NCBI GenBank assembly: GCA_023453665.1 | Contig: JAEXTA010000200.1 | Coordinates: 1-24,080 of the forward strand | Source: Bacteroidota bacterium | GTDB taxonomy: Bacteria > Bacteroidota > Ignavibacteria > Ignavibacteriales > Ignavibacteriaceae | Length of the DNA stretch: 24,080 nt | Reading direction: 5' to 3' | In this document: piece after piece, positions 15,087 to 22,834 of the stretch | How positions within the stretch are numbered: position 1 is the first letter of the stretch | How the letters are laid out: every line of letters starts with the position of its first letter | Program-made: the position numbers and the translations under genes | Notes under the pieces: model-generated | Told to the model about the DNA's origin: nothing | Seen by the model: only the letters and a program-made list of their open reading frames with translations | The model's database searches: none

Positions 15087-15859
15087 TGATTACAACTCTT
15101 ATTGTTGATGATGAGCAATTAGCTCGTGAACGTATTAAATCATTTCTTAATGAACATAAAGATTTCATTGTTTCCGGTGAGTGTAATGACAGTGAATCAG
15201 CCATTAATTTTATCATCAAGAATCAGCCAGAAGTACTTTTCCTTGATATACAAATGCCGGTTCATAATGGTTTTGATATACTTGAAAAAGTTAAAGATGT
15301 TTACCTGCCGTTAGTTATTTTTGTGACTGCTTATGACAATTATGCAATAAAAGCTTTTGAGTTTCATGCTGTTGACTACCTGCTAAAACCTTTCGACAGA
15401 AAAAGATTCAATCACACGTTAAATCATATCAGAGAAATAATTTCTGCAAAGAATAGTTCCGTGTTTAATGAACAAATCTTTTCTTTGATTGATCAGTTCA
15501 AAAAAAGAAAATCCCACGAAGAATATTATCCGCAAAAGATTGCGATCAAAGAATCCGGAAAAATTTCATTAGTCAATGTGAATGAAATCGAGTATGTAGA
15601 ATCTGCGGGTAATTATGTAAAGATAATAACAGGTAAAACACAATATCTGATGCGCGAAACAATGAATAACCTGGAAACAAGATTAAATAAAAATGAATTT
15701 TTAAGAATACATCGTTCAATCATTGTAAAAACAGAATTGATAAAAGAATTAAAATCACATTTCAATAACGAATACATTCTTATCCTGAAAAACGGTAAAC
15801 AATTCAAAACCGGAAATACTTACAAACAAAGCATTGCAGCATTGATAGACGCACTCTAA
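15086..15859 (+). CDS. LytTR-family response regulator
   Basis: A 257-aa two-domain regulator. The receiver domain (about 1-120) has the acidic pair D8-D9, phospho-acceptor D54 in LFLDIQMP, T81 and K101 in LLKPF. After a linker the LytTR DNA-binding domain (about 150-255) shows VNVNEIEYVESAGNYVKI, RETMNNLETRL and FLRIHRSIIVK, the usual order of that fold. It overlaps the kinase gene by one base. LytTR proteins bind pairs of short direct repeats about two helical turns apart; such a pair lies 23 bp after this gene, in front of the secreted propeller gene, suggesting that gene as a target. Confidence 0.94.
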   Translation: MITTLIVDDEQLARERIKSFLNEHKDFIVSGECNDSESAINFIIKNQPEVLFLDIQMPVHNGFDILEKVKDVYLPLVIFVTAYDNYAIKAFEFHAVDYLLKPFDRKRFNHTLNHIREIISAKNSSVFNEQIFSLIDQFKKRKSHEEYYPQKIAIKESGKISLVNVNEIEYVESAGNYVKIITGKTQYLMRETMNNLETRLNKNEFLRIHRSIIVKTELIKELKSHFNNEYILILKNGKQFKTGNTYKQSIAALIDAL

Positions 15860-15881
15860 TTTTCGTAACATCACATATATT

Positions 15882-15912
15882 GTTCATCACAGAAAATAAT
15901 TAGTTCAGCACA
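15882..15912 (+). promoter_or_regulatory. Candidate LytTR operator: direct repeats with 21-bp period
   Basis: GTTCATCACA (15882-15891) and GTTCAGCACA (15903-15912) match at 9 of 10 positions and begin exactly 21 bp apart. LytTR regulators such as AgrA bind 9-10-bp direct repeats with this two-turn spacing. A TATATT hexamer at 15942-15947, 29 bp beyond the second repeat, could be the -10 of an activator-dependent promoter for the secreted protein gene. A partial third copy, CATCACA, lies at 15869-15875. Confidence 0.45.
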
Positions 15913-15972
15913 TACTTATTTTTTTGAGCTAACATGACCAATATATTTAGTGCAAATCAACAGGAGTTTTAT

Positions 15973-17721
15973 ATGAAATTATTTTCACTTTGTGTTATTT
16001 GTCTTTCGTTCCAGGTACTAACAGCACAGCAATTTGTAAAAGTAACAACCGGCAGTCCAGTTACTGATGGCGGTGATTCAAGAGCTGTCAATTGGATAGA
16101 TTACGATAATGACAATGACCTTGATCTATTTGTAACAAATGGACCTCAGGCGGGACAAAATAATTTTTTATACAGAAATGACGGAAACGGTTCTTTCACA
16201 AAAATCACAAATGTTATCATAGCACAGGATGGCAAAGCATCAGATGGAAGTACATGGGGCGATTATGATAATGATGGTTATATTGACCTTTTCGTTGCAA
16301 ACTGGTGGGGTCAACCAAATCTGCTTTACAGGAACAATGGTGACGGAACTTTTACTTTTCTAAATTCTGCTGCTCCTTCAACAGGAAATACTTTTTCTGA
16401 AACAGGAAGCTGGGGTGATTATGATCTTGATGGATTTCTTGATCTTTATGTGTGTAACAGTTACAGTAACCTTAGAAATATATTGTACCACAACAATGGT
16501 AACGGAACATTTACAGCATTAACTACAGGACCGATGGTCACAGATCAAAATTATTCAAGAAATGTTGACTGGATTGACTTTGATAACGATGGTCATGTCG
16601 ATATTTATGTCACCAATGAAGAAAATCAAAATAATGCTTTATACAAAGGTTCATCGGACGGATCATTTACAAAAATTACAGGACTGAATATTGTAAGTGA
16701 AGGTGGTAATTCAACAAGCAGCAATTGGGAAGATATTGATAACGATGGCGACTTTGATTTATTCATTGCTAACTATGCAAGCCAAAATAATTTTTTGTAT
16801 ATGAATAATGGTGATGGCACTTTCACAAAGGTTACACAAAGTCCCGTAACAAGTGATGGTGGAAGTTCCTTCGGAAGTTCTTTAGGAGATATTGATAATG
16901 ACGGAGATTTGGATTTATACGTCACGAATGCTTTTACAGGATCAGCACAGACAAATAATTTTTTATACATAAATAATGGCGATGGCACTTTTATAAAAGA
17001 TACAAGCAATGTTACTAAAGATGGAGGATGGTCATACGGATGTGCTTTTGGTGATTATGATAACGACGGATATCTTGATTTGTTTGTAGCCAAATGTTAT
17101 CAGGCAAATGAGAACAATACTCTCTTTAAAAACCAGGGAGGAACAAATAACTGGTTAAAGATAGATCTAAAGGGAACGACATCAAATTCTTCTGCAATTG
17201 GTTCAATAGTAAAAATGAAATCTACAATAGACGGTAATTCTGTCTGGCAAATGCGAAAAGTATCAGGGCAAAACGGATACTGCGGTCAGACTCTACAATT
17301 ACATTTTGGATTAGCTGATGCTAATATGGCGGATTCAATTGTTGTAATATGGCCAACTGGAATTCAGGAAGTATTTACTAATCAGTCGGCAAATGAAAGT
17401 ATAACAATTGTTGAAGATTCTACTCTTTCCGACGTGTCAGAATCATTTAACGAAAATCTGGATTTTGAACTACATCAAAACTTTCCCAATCCGTTTAATC
17501 CATCGACACAAATAAAATTTACTTTGAAAGAATCTTCTTTAGCCAATCTTGCCGTTTATAATTCATTGGGCGAAAAATTAACCACTTTATTTGATGGGTT
17601 AGCAAATTCCGGAATAAACACGATAGATTTCTCCCCTGCCGATCTTCCATCCGGAGTTTATTTTTATGTTCTTTCAACCCGTAGTTCTGTACTATCAAGA
17701 AAAATGATCTTATTAAAATAA
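15973..17721 (+). CDS. Secreted seven-bladed FG-GAP/VCBS propeller protein with ASPIC domain and T9SS signal
   Basis: A 582-aa exported protein. The ATG at 15973 has AGGAG 6 nt upstream and begins the signal peptide MKLFSLCVICLSFQVLTAQ; an in-frame ATG 13 codons earlier is not used. Seven repeats of about 55 residues follow, each with a D-x-D-N-D-x-D calcium-binding turn (DYDNDNDLDL, DYDNDGYIDL, DYDLDGFLDL, DFDNDGHVDI, DIDNDGDFDL, DIDNDGDLDL, DYDNDGYLDL), consistent with a seven-bladed beta-propeller. Then comes an ASPIC/UnbV-type domain (NNWLKIDLKG ... QTLQLHFGLADA ... IVVIWPTGIQE). The last 85 residues are a T9SS sorting domain with NFPNPFNPSTQIKF and a final LSRKMILLK. It is probably attached to or released from the outer surface. 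A LytTR-like site lies upstream and a terminator downstream. Confidence 0.92.
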   Translation: MKLFSLCVICLSFQVLTAQQFVKVTTGSPVTDGGDSRAVNWIDYDNDNDLDLFVTNGPQAGQNNFLYRNDGNGSFTKITNVIIAQDGKASDGSTWGDYDNDGYIDLFVANWWGQPNLLYRNNGDGTFTFLNSAAPSTGNTFSETGSWGDYDLDGFLDLYVCNSYSNLRNILYHNNGNGTFTALTTGPMVTDQNYSRNVDWIDFDNDGHVDIYVTNEENQNNALYKGSSDGSFTKITGLNIVSEGGNSTSSNWEDIDNDGDFDLFIANYASQNNFLYMNNGDGTFTKVTQSPVTSDGGSSFGSSLGDIDNDGDLDLYVTNAFTGSAQTNNFLYINNGDGTFIKDTSNVTKDGGWSYGCAFGDYDNDGYLDLFVAKCYQANENNTLFKNQGGTNNWLKIDLKGTTSNSSAIGSIVKMKSTIDGNSVWQMRKVSGQNGYCGQTLQLHFGLADANMADSIVVIWPTGIQEVFTNQSANESITIVEDSTLSDVSESFNENLDFELHQNFPNPFNPSTQIKFTLKESSLANLAVYNSLGEKLTTLFDGLANSGINTIDFSPADLPSGVYFYVLSTRSSVLSRKMILLK

Positions 17722-17794
17722 ATTCAAAGATTTTTTTTCCTATATAACGGGCAAATACTTAAATTAGCATCGAATCATTTTTAAGAATTTAACA

Positions 17795-17827
17795 ACGGGA
17801 GCTATAAGCTCTCGTTTTCATTTTTTA
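17795..17827 (+). terminator. Intrinsic terminator of the propeller gene
   Basis: ACGGGAGCT (17795-17803) pairs with AGCTCTCGT (17807-17815), a 9-bp stem with one G-U pair and a 3-nt loop, followed by TTTCATTTTTTAT. It lies 74 nt after the propeller stop codon and separates that transcript from tadA. Confidence 0.85.
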
Positions 17828-17862
17828 TATCGTCATTTTAACAATCGTTATTCAGTTTATAA

Positions 17863-18369
17863 ATGAATTTTTCTGAAGAATCACTGAAGTATATGAATGC
17901 TGCCTTTCGTGAAGCTCAACGTGCTTTTGATAAGGAAGAAGTACCGGTTGGTGCTGTAATTGTTCAGAATGGAATTGTAATCGCAAAAGGACATAATCAA
18001 ACTGAAATGCTTAAAGACCCTACCGCTCATGCGGAAATGATAGCAATAACTTCGGCTGCTTCACATATTGGTGACTGGCGTTTGAGTGAGTGTGATATTT
18101 ATGTAACTCTTGAGCCGTGTATTATGTGTACCGGAGCATTGCTGGCAGCCAGAATGAGAAATATTTTTTATTCAATACCCGATACAAAATTTGGAGCGTG
18201 TGGTTCTCTTCACAATCTGGCAGAGAACAGCAAAACAAATCACAGGATTAATGTTTACACAGGACTTATGGAAAACGAAGTGAAATTACTAATGAATCAA
18301 TTTTTTCAGAATATGCGGGAAAAGAAAAGCAATAAAGAAAATAAAGACCGTTTTGCTAATTTTAATTAA
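17863..18369 (+). CDS. tadA: tRNA-specific adenosine deaminase
   Basis: A 168-aa zinc deaminase that converts A34 to inosine in tRNA-Arg(ACG). The active site is complete: HAE at 56-58 (zinc His and catalytic Glu) and PCIMC with Cys86 and Cys89. Both spacing and length match E. coli TadA closely. The N-terminal block EEVPVGAVIV and the FGACGSLHNL segment after the zinc site are also typical. The last 20 residues are lysine/asparagine-rich and probably a disordered RNA-contacting tail. The start at 17863 has no clear SD. Its substrate, the ACG tRNA-Arg gene, is encoded about 4 kb upstream in this same window. Confidence 0.95.
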   Translation: MNFSEESLKYMNAAFREAQRAFDKEEVPVGAVIVQNGIVIAKGHNQTEMLKDPTAHAEMIAITSAASHIGDWRLSECDIYVTLEPCIMCTGALLAARMRNIFYSIPDTKFGACGSLHNLAENSKTNHRINVYTGLMENEVKLLMNQFFQNMREKKSNKENKDRFANFN

Positions 18370-18441
18370 ATTTTCAAGAAAACTTCATCTTGCTTAAAAG
18401 TTTTAATAATAATAATTTAAATCAAAAATTATGGTAATCTA

Positions 18442-19116
18442 ATGCAATTCATCTTATTCGGTTCACCGGGCGTTGGAAAAGGAACACAAGCAAAAATTTT
18501 ATCAGCAAAATTTAATATACCACACATATCCACAGGTGATATACTTCGCCAGGCTGTTAAAGATAAAACACCTTTGGGAATAAAAGCTAAAGAGATAATG
18601 GATAACGGTGAGCTTGTTTCAGATGACATAATGATTGGTATTATCAAAGAAACCCTCTCAAAACCAGATTGCCAAAAAGGATTTATTCTTGACGGCTTTC
18701 CAAGAACCCTGGAACAAGCGTCAGCTTTTGATGTAATGCTGAATGAACTCCACATAACAGACATCTACCTTATGTACCTTACTGCGAATGAAGATGAAAT
18801 AGTGAAACGTCTAACCAACAGAAGAGCTTGTAAAGTATGCGCCAGTATATTTATTTATTCCGAAGTTAAAGATTCCAACATATGCCCGAACTGCGGAGCA
18901 AAGGATAGTTTCTACCTTAGAAATGATGACAAAGAAGAAGTAATCAGGCACCGTTTACAAATATTTGAAAGTTCAACAAAACCCGTTCTAAGTCATTATG
19001 AAAAACAGGACAAGGTCATTTACGTTAACGGACTTGATCCGATTAGCAAGGTTACTGAAAATATTTTGAAGTTTTTAAACGGAAAGCCGGGATTTAAACA
19101 GACTCTTTCTGTTTAA
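18442..19116 (+). CDS. adk: Adenylate kinase with zinc-type LID
   Basis: A 224-aa long-form adenylate kinase (2 ADP = ATP + AMP). The P-loop GSPGVGKGTQ is at residues 8-17; the AMP-binding STGDILR and DGFPRTLEQA follow in order. The LID domain contains Cys130, Cys133, Cys148 and Cys151, a four-cysteine zinc site as in Gram-positive and many thermophile enzymes rather than the hydrogen-bonded LID of E. coli. The SD is weak. The 3' end overlaps the convergent ftsE gene by 23 bp, exactly across a perfect inverted repeat, so the C-terminal KQTLSV is encoded within it. Confidence 0.96.
   Translation: MQFILFGSPGVGKGTQAKILSAKFNIPHISTGDILRQAVKDKTPLGIKAKEIMDNGELVSDDIMIGIIKETLSKPDCQKGFILDGFPRTLEQASAFDVMLNELHITDIYLMYLTANEDEIVKRLTNRRACKVCASIFIYSEVKDSNICPNCGAKDSFYLRNDDKEEVIRHRLQIFESSTKPVLSHYEKQDKVIYVNGLDPISKVTENILKFLNGKPGFKQTLSV
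19094..19116. repeat. Inverted repeat joining the stop codons of adk and ftsE
   Basis: TTAAACAGA (19094-19102) and TCTGTTTAA (19108-19116) are perfect 9-bp arms with a 5-bp spacer. The outer three bases are the ftsE stop (on minus) and the adk stop (on plus). Both proteins end in KQxxSV because of this symmetry. The stem is AT-rich and lacks a T-tract beyond TTTAA, so it might be a weak bidirectional terminator. Confidence 0.7.
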
Positions 19117-19771
19117 GTACAGCTTTAATCACTTTTCCATTTTCTATTTTCAGAATTTTTATATTTGCCTTCCGCACAAGTTCATAATTGTGAGTAGCAA
19201 AAAGAATCGCTGTCCCTCTCGAGTTGATCCTGGTGAGAATATTAAGAATTTCAATCGATGTTTCAGGATCGAGATTTCCTGTGGGTTCATCTGCAAGAAT
19301 AAGCATCGGTTCATTTACAATTGCACGGGCAAGCGCCACTCTTTGTTTTTCGCCTCCTGAAAGTTCATTCGGCATGCTGTATCTTCTGTGAATCAAACCA
19401 ACATCACTTAAAGCATCATTGACTTTTCTTTTTATTTCCTTAACAGGCGTGTTGACAGATTTTAAAACGAAAGAAAGATTATCATAAATATTCCTGTCTG
19501 ACAATAACCTGAAATCCTGAAAGATTATCCCAAGTTTTCTTCTTAAGATTGGTAATTGTTTTCGTTTAATAGTTCTTGAGTTGAATTCACCTATTTGAAT
19601 TGAACCCGAATCAGGCAGCATATTCAGGTAAATAAGTTGCAGTAATGTACTTTTCCCTGCCCCGCTTTTGCCGATTAAAAAACAAAACTCACCCGCATCG
19701 AGTGTAAAATTAATATCACTGAATAATTCCTGGTTCGAATAATTAAATGAAACATTATCGAATGAAAGCAT
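19094..19771 (-). CDS. ftsE: FtsE-type ABC transporter ATPase
   Basis: A 225-aa ATP-binding subunit. Walker A GKSGAGKST (33-41), the Q-loop region IIFQDFRLLSDR, signature LSGGEKQR, Walker B LILADEPTGNLD and the switch His in FATHN are all intact. FQDFRLL is characteristic of FtsE and close relatives. FtsE works with the membrane protein FtsX to control peptidoglycan hydrolases at the division site. No ftsX is adjacent: downstream is convergent adk, upstream a methyltransferase. FtsX must be encoded elsewhere, or this ATPase serves another MacB/LolD-like permease. It overlaps the methyltransferase gene by 17 bp, indicating coupled translation. Confidence 0.85.
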   Translation of the reverse strand: MLSFDNVSFNYSNQELFSDINFTLDAGEFCFLIGKSGAGKSTLLQLIYLNMLPDSGSIQIGEFNSRTIKRKQLPILRRKLGIIFQDFRLLSDRNIYDNLSFVLKSVNTPVKEIKRKVNDALSDVGLIHRRYSMPNELSGGEKQRVALARAIVNEPMLILADEPTGNLDPETSIEILNILTRINSRGTAILFATHNYELVRKANIKILKIENGKVIKAVLKQKESV

Positions 19772-20510
19772 TAGAATTATTTTTCCTTAAAATGAATTGA
19801 ACTCTTTCGTTAAAATATTTTGCTTCTTTAAAGGTAAATGCTTCAAAACATTCAACCACATATAAACCCGATTTGTACGCTGCTTCAATATAAAAATCAA
19901 AATCGTAAATTTTTTGCCTGTGCGTTTCCTTTGTCATCTTTCCTGTTTTGTCTTTAATAGTAAATTCGTTTGTATGAATCCTTGATTTAGAATTAAATGT
20001 ACTTACCTGTTTATACGAAATGCCTTTAGTATATCCCTCAACATTTGCCGATGAAATTCCTTTTGTACTATTGTTTAATAAACTTGCATCGAAAGTAAAA
20101 ATAGAATTTTCATTCATAACATTTCGTACTTCAGAAAAAAACTTTATTATTTTATTTTTGCTTGTAAGATAGTTAATACTATCAAACGCACAAATTATAA
20201 GATCAAATTTATCAGAGAAAGGAAGTGAAGTCATATCACAACATACCTTAATCGAAGTAGAATCATCTCTGACTTTTAACATCTCAATACTAATATCTGA
20301 AACTACTATTTCATCAAAATATTTCAATAAATGTTTAGCTAATCTTCCCTCGCCGGACGCAAGTTCAAGCACTTTACCATTATTTTTTAAATGTTCCTTT
20401 GATATCGAATGGATATATCTTGCCCAGGATTTGTAGTCAACACTTCTCATCAAATGAGAGTAAACCAAACTCAAAGTAGTGTAATCATTAACTTTTTTTA
20501 TCTGCTTCAT
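19755..20510 (-). CDS. Class I SAM-dependent methyltransferase, substrate unknown
   Basis: A 251-aa Rossmann-fold methyltransferase. Motif I is VLELASGEGRLAKHL (about residues 47-61), motif II begins at VVSDISIEML, and the post-motif region DLIICAFDSINYLTS matches the motif IV/V area. The C-terminal half has an antiparallel strand pattern (IHTNEFTIKDKTGKMTKETHRQKIYDFD) seen in small-molecule methyltransferases that act on amines or sugars, but the substrate cannot be read. It overlaps pdxA by 23 bp and ftsE by 17 bp and has no SD of its own, so it depends on coupling with pdxA. A link to pyridoxal synthesis or cell division is not established. Confidence 0.85.
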   Translation of the reverse strand: MKQIKKVNDYTTLSLVYSHLMRSVDYKSWARYIHSISKEHLKNNGKVLELASGEGRLAKHLLKYFDEIVVSDISIEMLKVRDDSTSIKVCCDMTSLPFSDKFDLIICAFDSINYLTSKNKIIKFFSEVRNVMNENSIFTFDASLLNNSTKGISSANVEGYTKGISYKQVSTFNSKSRIHTNEFTIKDKTGKMTKETHRQKIYDFDFYIEAAYKSGLYVVECFEAFTFKEAKYFNERVQFILRKNNSNAFIR

Positions 20511-21486
20511 TTTTAAGACGGTTTACTAAAATTTTATTGGCATAATAAAATGATTGCATCATACTTGATTCATCGGCTTTATTCTGCCAGGCAATATCAT
20601 ACGCAGTTCCATGATCGGGCGAAGTTCTGACGATTGGCAAGCCGGCTGTAAAGTTAGCCCCGCTTGAAAAGTTTAGCATCTTAAAAGGAATAAGAACCTG
20701 ATCGTGATACATACCAAAAACCAGATCATACTTTTTATACATGGATGCAGCAAAAAAAGCATCCGGAGAAAAAGGACCGGAAATACTTAATTTCGTTTTT
20801 AATCCGTTAACAACAGGTGTTAATACTTTTTGTTCTTCATTACCGATTATTCCTTCTTCACCTGCATGTGGATTTAATCCCAGCAATGCTATTGATGGAG
20901 TTGATATTCCCAGATCATTTTTTAATAAGTCTGAAATAATATTTATCTGTGTAAGTAATTTTTTTTGTGTTATCGACTCAGATACTTTGTTTAACGGAAT
21001 GTGAATAGTACTCAATGCAGCATTCATTCTTTTCGATAAGAACGTCATTAAATAATTTTTAACACCGCACCAGTCTGCTAATAAATCTGTATGTCCTTTG
21101 TAGTTAACGCCGGCAAGCTTAAAAGCATTTTTTGAAATGGGAGATGTTATCAAAGCTGAAGAATTATCATTACTTAAACATTCAAATGCGTACTTGATTG
21201 AAAGGAATGATGTCCTGCCTGAATGTTTTGTAGCTTCGCCTTTTTTTATAGGAATATCTGGAAGAGTAATAAGGTTAAGTTTCCCTGGTTCTGAAGCTTT
21301 ATAATTATCAATAACACTGTAGCTAAATTTTGGATGTGTCTTTTTTATTATTTCTTTAAAGACATTATCAGGGCAGATAAAAATAATCTTCCTGTCGTTT
21401 GTAAATTTTATCCTGTTCAGAGATTTGATTACTATCTCAGGTCCGATTCCATTAACATCACCGCATGTAAAATAAAATGATTTCAT
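20488..21486 (-). CDS. pdxA: 4-hydroxythreonine-4-phosphate dehydrogenase
   Basis: A 332-aa NAD-dependent oxidative decarboxylase of the deoxyxylulose-independent entry to pyridoxal 5'-phosphate synthesis with PdxJ. The N-terminus TCGDVNGIGPEI is the PdxA signature (usually GDPxGIGPE). The three metal-binding histidines are visible in YKGHTDLLADW, LNPHAGEEG and YHDQVLIPFK, and the end has RTSPDHGTAYDIA. The start codon overlaps the stop of the GWxTD gene as ATGA. In this phylum PdxA often sits alone among unrelated genes. The position in a tight chain with a methyltransferase and FtsE suggests only shared transcription. Confidence 0.95.
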   Translation of the reverse strand: MKSFYFTCGDVNGIGPEIVIKSLNRIKFTNDRKIIFICPDNVFKEIIKKTHPKFSYSVIDNYKASEPGKLNLITLPDIPIKKGEATKHSGRTSFLSIKYAFECLSNDNSSALITSPISKNAFKLAGVNYKGHTDLLADWCGVKNYLMTFLSKRMNAALSTIHIPLNKVSESITQKKLLTQINIISDLLKNDLGISTPSIALLGLNPHAGEEGIIGNEEQKVLTPVVNGLKTKLSISGPFSPDAFFAASMYKKYDLVFGMYHDQVLIPFKMLNFSSGANFTAGLPIVRTSPDHGTAYDIAWQNKADESSMMQSFYYANKILVNRLKNEADKKS

Positions 21487-22733
21487 TTTTGACTAACAAA
21501 AACAAATTCGCCGGTACCTGTTTTATCGATAAAGCTAAATTGAGTATTGGCATCTTTATAAATCCAGGTTTCTACAACTTTACCTTTATCATCTGATGAA
21601 CGTTTTATTTCCCCAGGTGAGCCGTATTTTATATATACTTCACCTCTGTCTGTTTCCCAGCCTGCTTTGCCTGTAATAGTTGAGAAGTTCATAAGTGAAT
21701 AATCAACCCGGATATAAAACTGTTCCATAAGTTCATTATACTTTGTTTGTTCAGTGGGATCATACTTTTGCCAGACCTTTAAAAGTTTGTTCATAAATTT
21801 ATCTTCATCCGCGCGAAGCAACTCTGATACTGTATCATCATCTTCAATATATTTTAACACTCTTGAAGAAATTTCCTGATGTTCAAGTATAAACGGTTTA
21901 TTGAACCATTTTACCCGCTTGCTGAAAACGTACTTATCATTTGAGCTGTCATTAGAAGAAAGTTGAATTATTAAATTTCCTTCTTCAAGATTTGAATTAA
22001 AATTTTTAAAGGTATAAAATTTTAATTTTTCACCAAATTCATTTAAGTAAATTGATCCGTCACATTCAATAATTTCCAGTCCTGAAATTGTACCATCGGT
22101 AAGTATTGAATTAAAAACAGTGTCCGCATTATTAATCATTACACATTTTACAAAACTTGCTGATGTATCATAAGTTGGTATTATCAGGTCAAAGGATTTA
22201 TTATCAAAAGGTACACTGCCTCCGTAGTTAACTAATTTCATTTTTTTTGAATTGTTGCAATCAATGCGATTTGACTGAATAACTAATGGAGAAAGAAAAC
22301 TACTTTCATCTTTTAACTTATTTGGTAGAATGGGCTGGGTTTTCAATTCCTGGTTAGTAACCACATCTGTAAACACAGGAAGAATAGTCAGATGTGTTTG
22401 CGTGACATTCAGTTTGATTAATCCTTCAGCAAATAAATCTCGCGAAATAGTTTCATCATAACTGTAAGCAACTATTTTTTTTGTAGTTACTCCCCTTGTT
22501 AAAAATTTTCCGGTTGAATCCATCACCTCAATATTGAGACGAAATGATGTGATATAACCATCATGATCTTTTTGAAAAACCAGTCTTTCATATGGAATTC
22601 TGAATGAATAATTTAATTCGTATCCGCCCCTTTCCTTTAAGAAATTGATTTCAGATAGAATAAAATTCTGGCGGGGTTGCGCCGTTAAAAATATCGGAAC
22701 AATGACAAAGCACAATAACAGGTTTCGTATCAT
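21483..22733 (-). CDS. Exported GWxTD-domain protein
   Basis: A 416-aa protein with a signal peptide (MIRNLLLCFVIVPIFLTAQ). Most of its length is a beta-rich region of about 300 residues with no named domain. The C-terminal part contains AGWETDRGEVYIKYGSPGEI, the GWxTD motif, followed by KVVETWIYKDANTQFSFID. This domain occurs in exported proteins of Bacteroidota, Chlorobiota and Acidobacteriota and has no established function. The start at 22733 lacks an SD. It lies 101 bp after rho and its stop overlaps the pdxA start by 4 bp. The protein is probably periplasmic. Confidence 0.85.
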   Translation of the reverse strand: MIRNLLLCFVIVPIFLTAQPRQNFILSEINFLKERGGYELNYSFRIPYERLVFQKDHDGYITSFRLNIEVMDSTGKFLTRGVTTKKIVAYSYDETISRDLFAEGLIKLNVTQTHLTILPVFTDVVTNQELKTQPILPNKLKDESSFLSPLVIQSNRIDCNNSKKMKLVNYGGSVPFDNKSFDLIIPTYDTSASFVKCVMINNADTVFNSILTDGTISGLEIIECDGSIYLNEFGEKLKFYTFKNFNSNLEEGNLIIQLSSNDSSNDKYVFSKRVKWFNKPFILEHQEISSRVLKYIEDDDTVSELLRADEDKFMNKLLKVWQKYDPTEQTKYNELMEQFYIRVDYSLMNFSTITGKAGWETDRGEVYIKYGSPGEIKRSSDDKGKVVETWIYKDANTQFSFIDKTGTGEFVFVSQK

Positions 22734-22834
22734 GTTTTTAACTGCAAACTGAAATTTGCCATGTCATAAATCAATGGAAAATAATTGGGATGAATCCAAC
22801 CCATCCTGATAATTAATCCTCGCAAAACCTCGGA

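Noticed and set aside
16773..17009. 78-aa antisense frame in the propeller gene
   Set aside because: It is a shadow of the repeated calcium-binding turns on the other strand, with no SD.
16100..17100. DNA tandem repeat in the propeller gene
   Set aside because: The similarity is explained by seven protein repeats; the DNA copies have diverged and are not an independent repeat element.
22734..22834. Terminator or regulatory element between rho and the GWxTD gene
   Set aside because: Only a 5-bp GGATG/CATCC pair with a large loop is present and the following T-run is broken; Rho leaders can be regulated but nothing convincing is visible.
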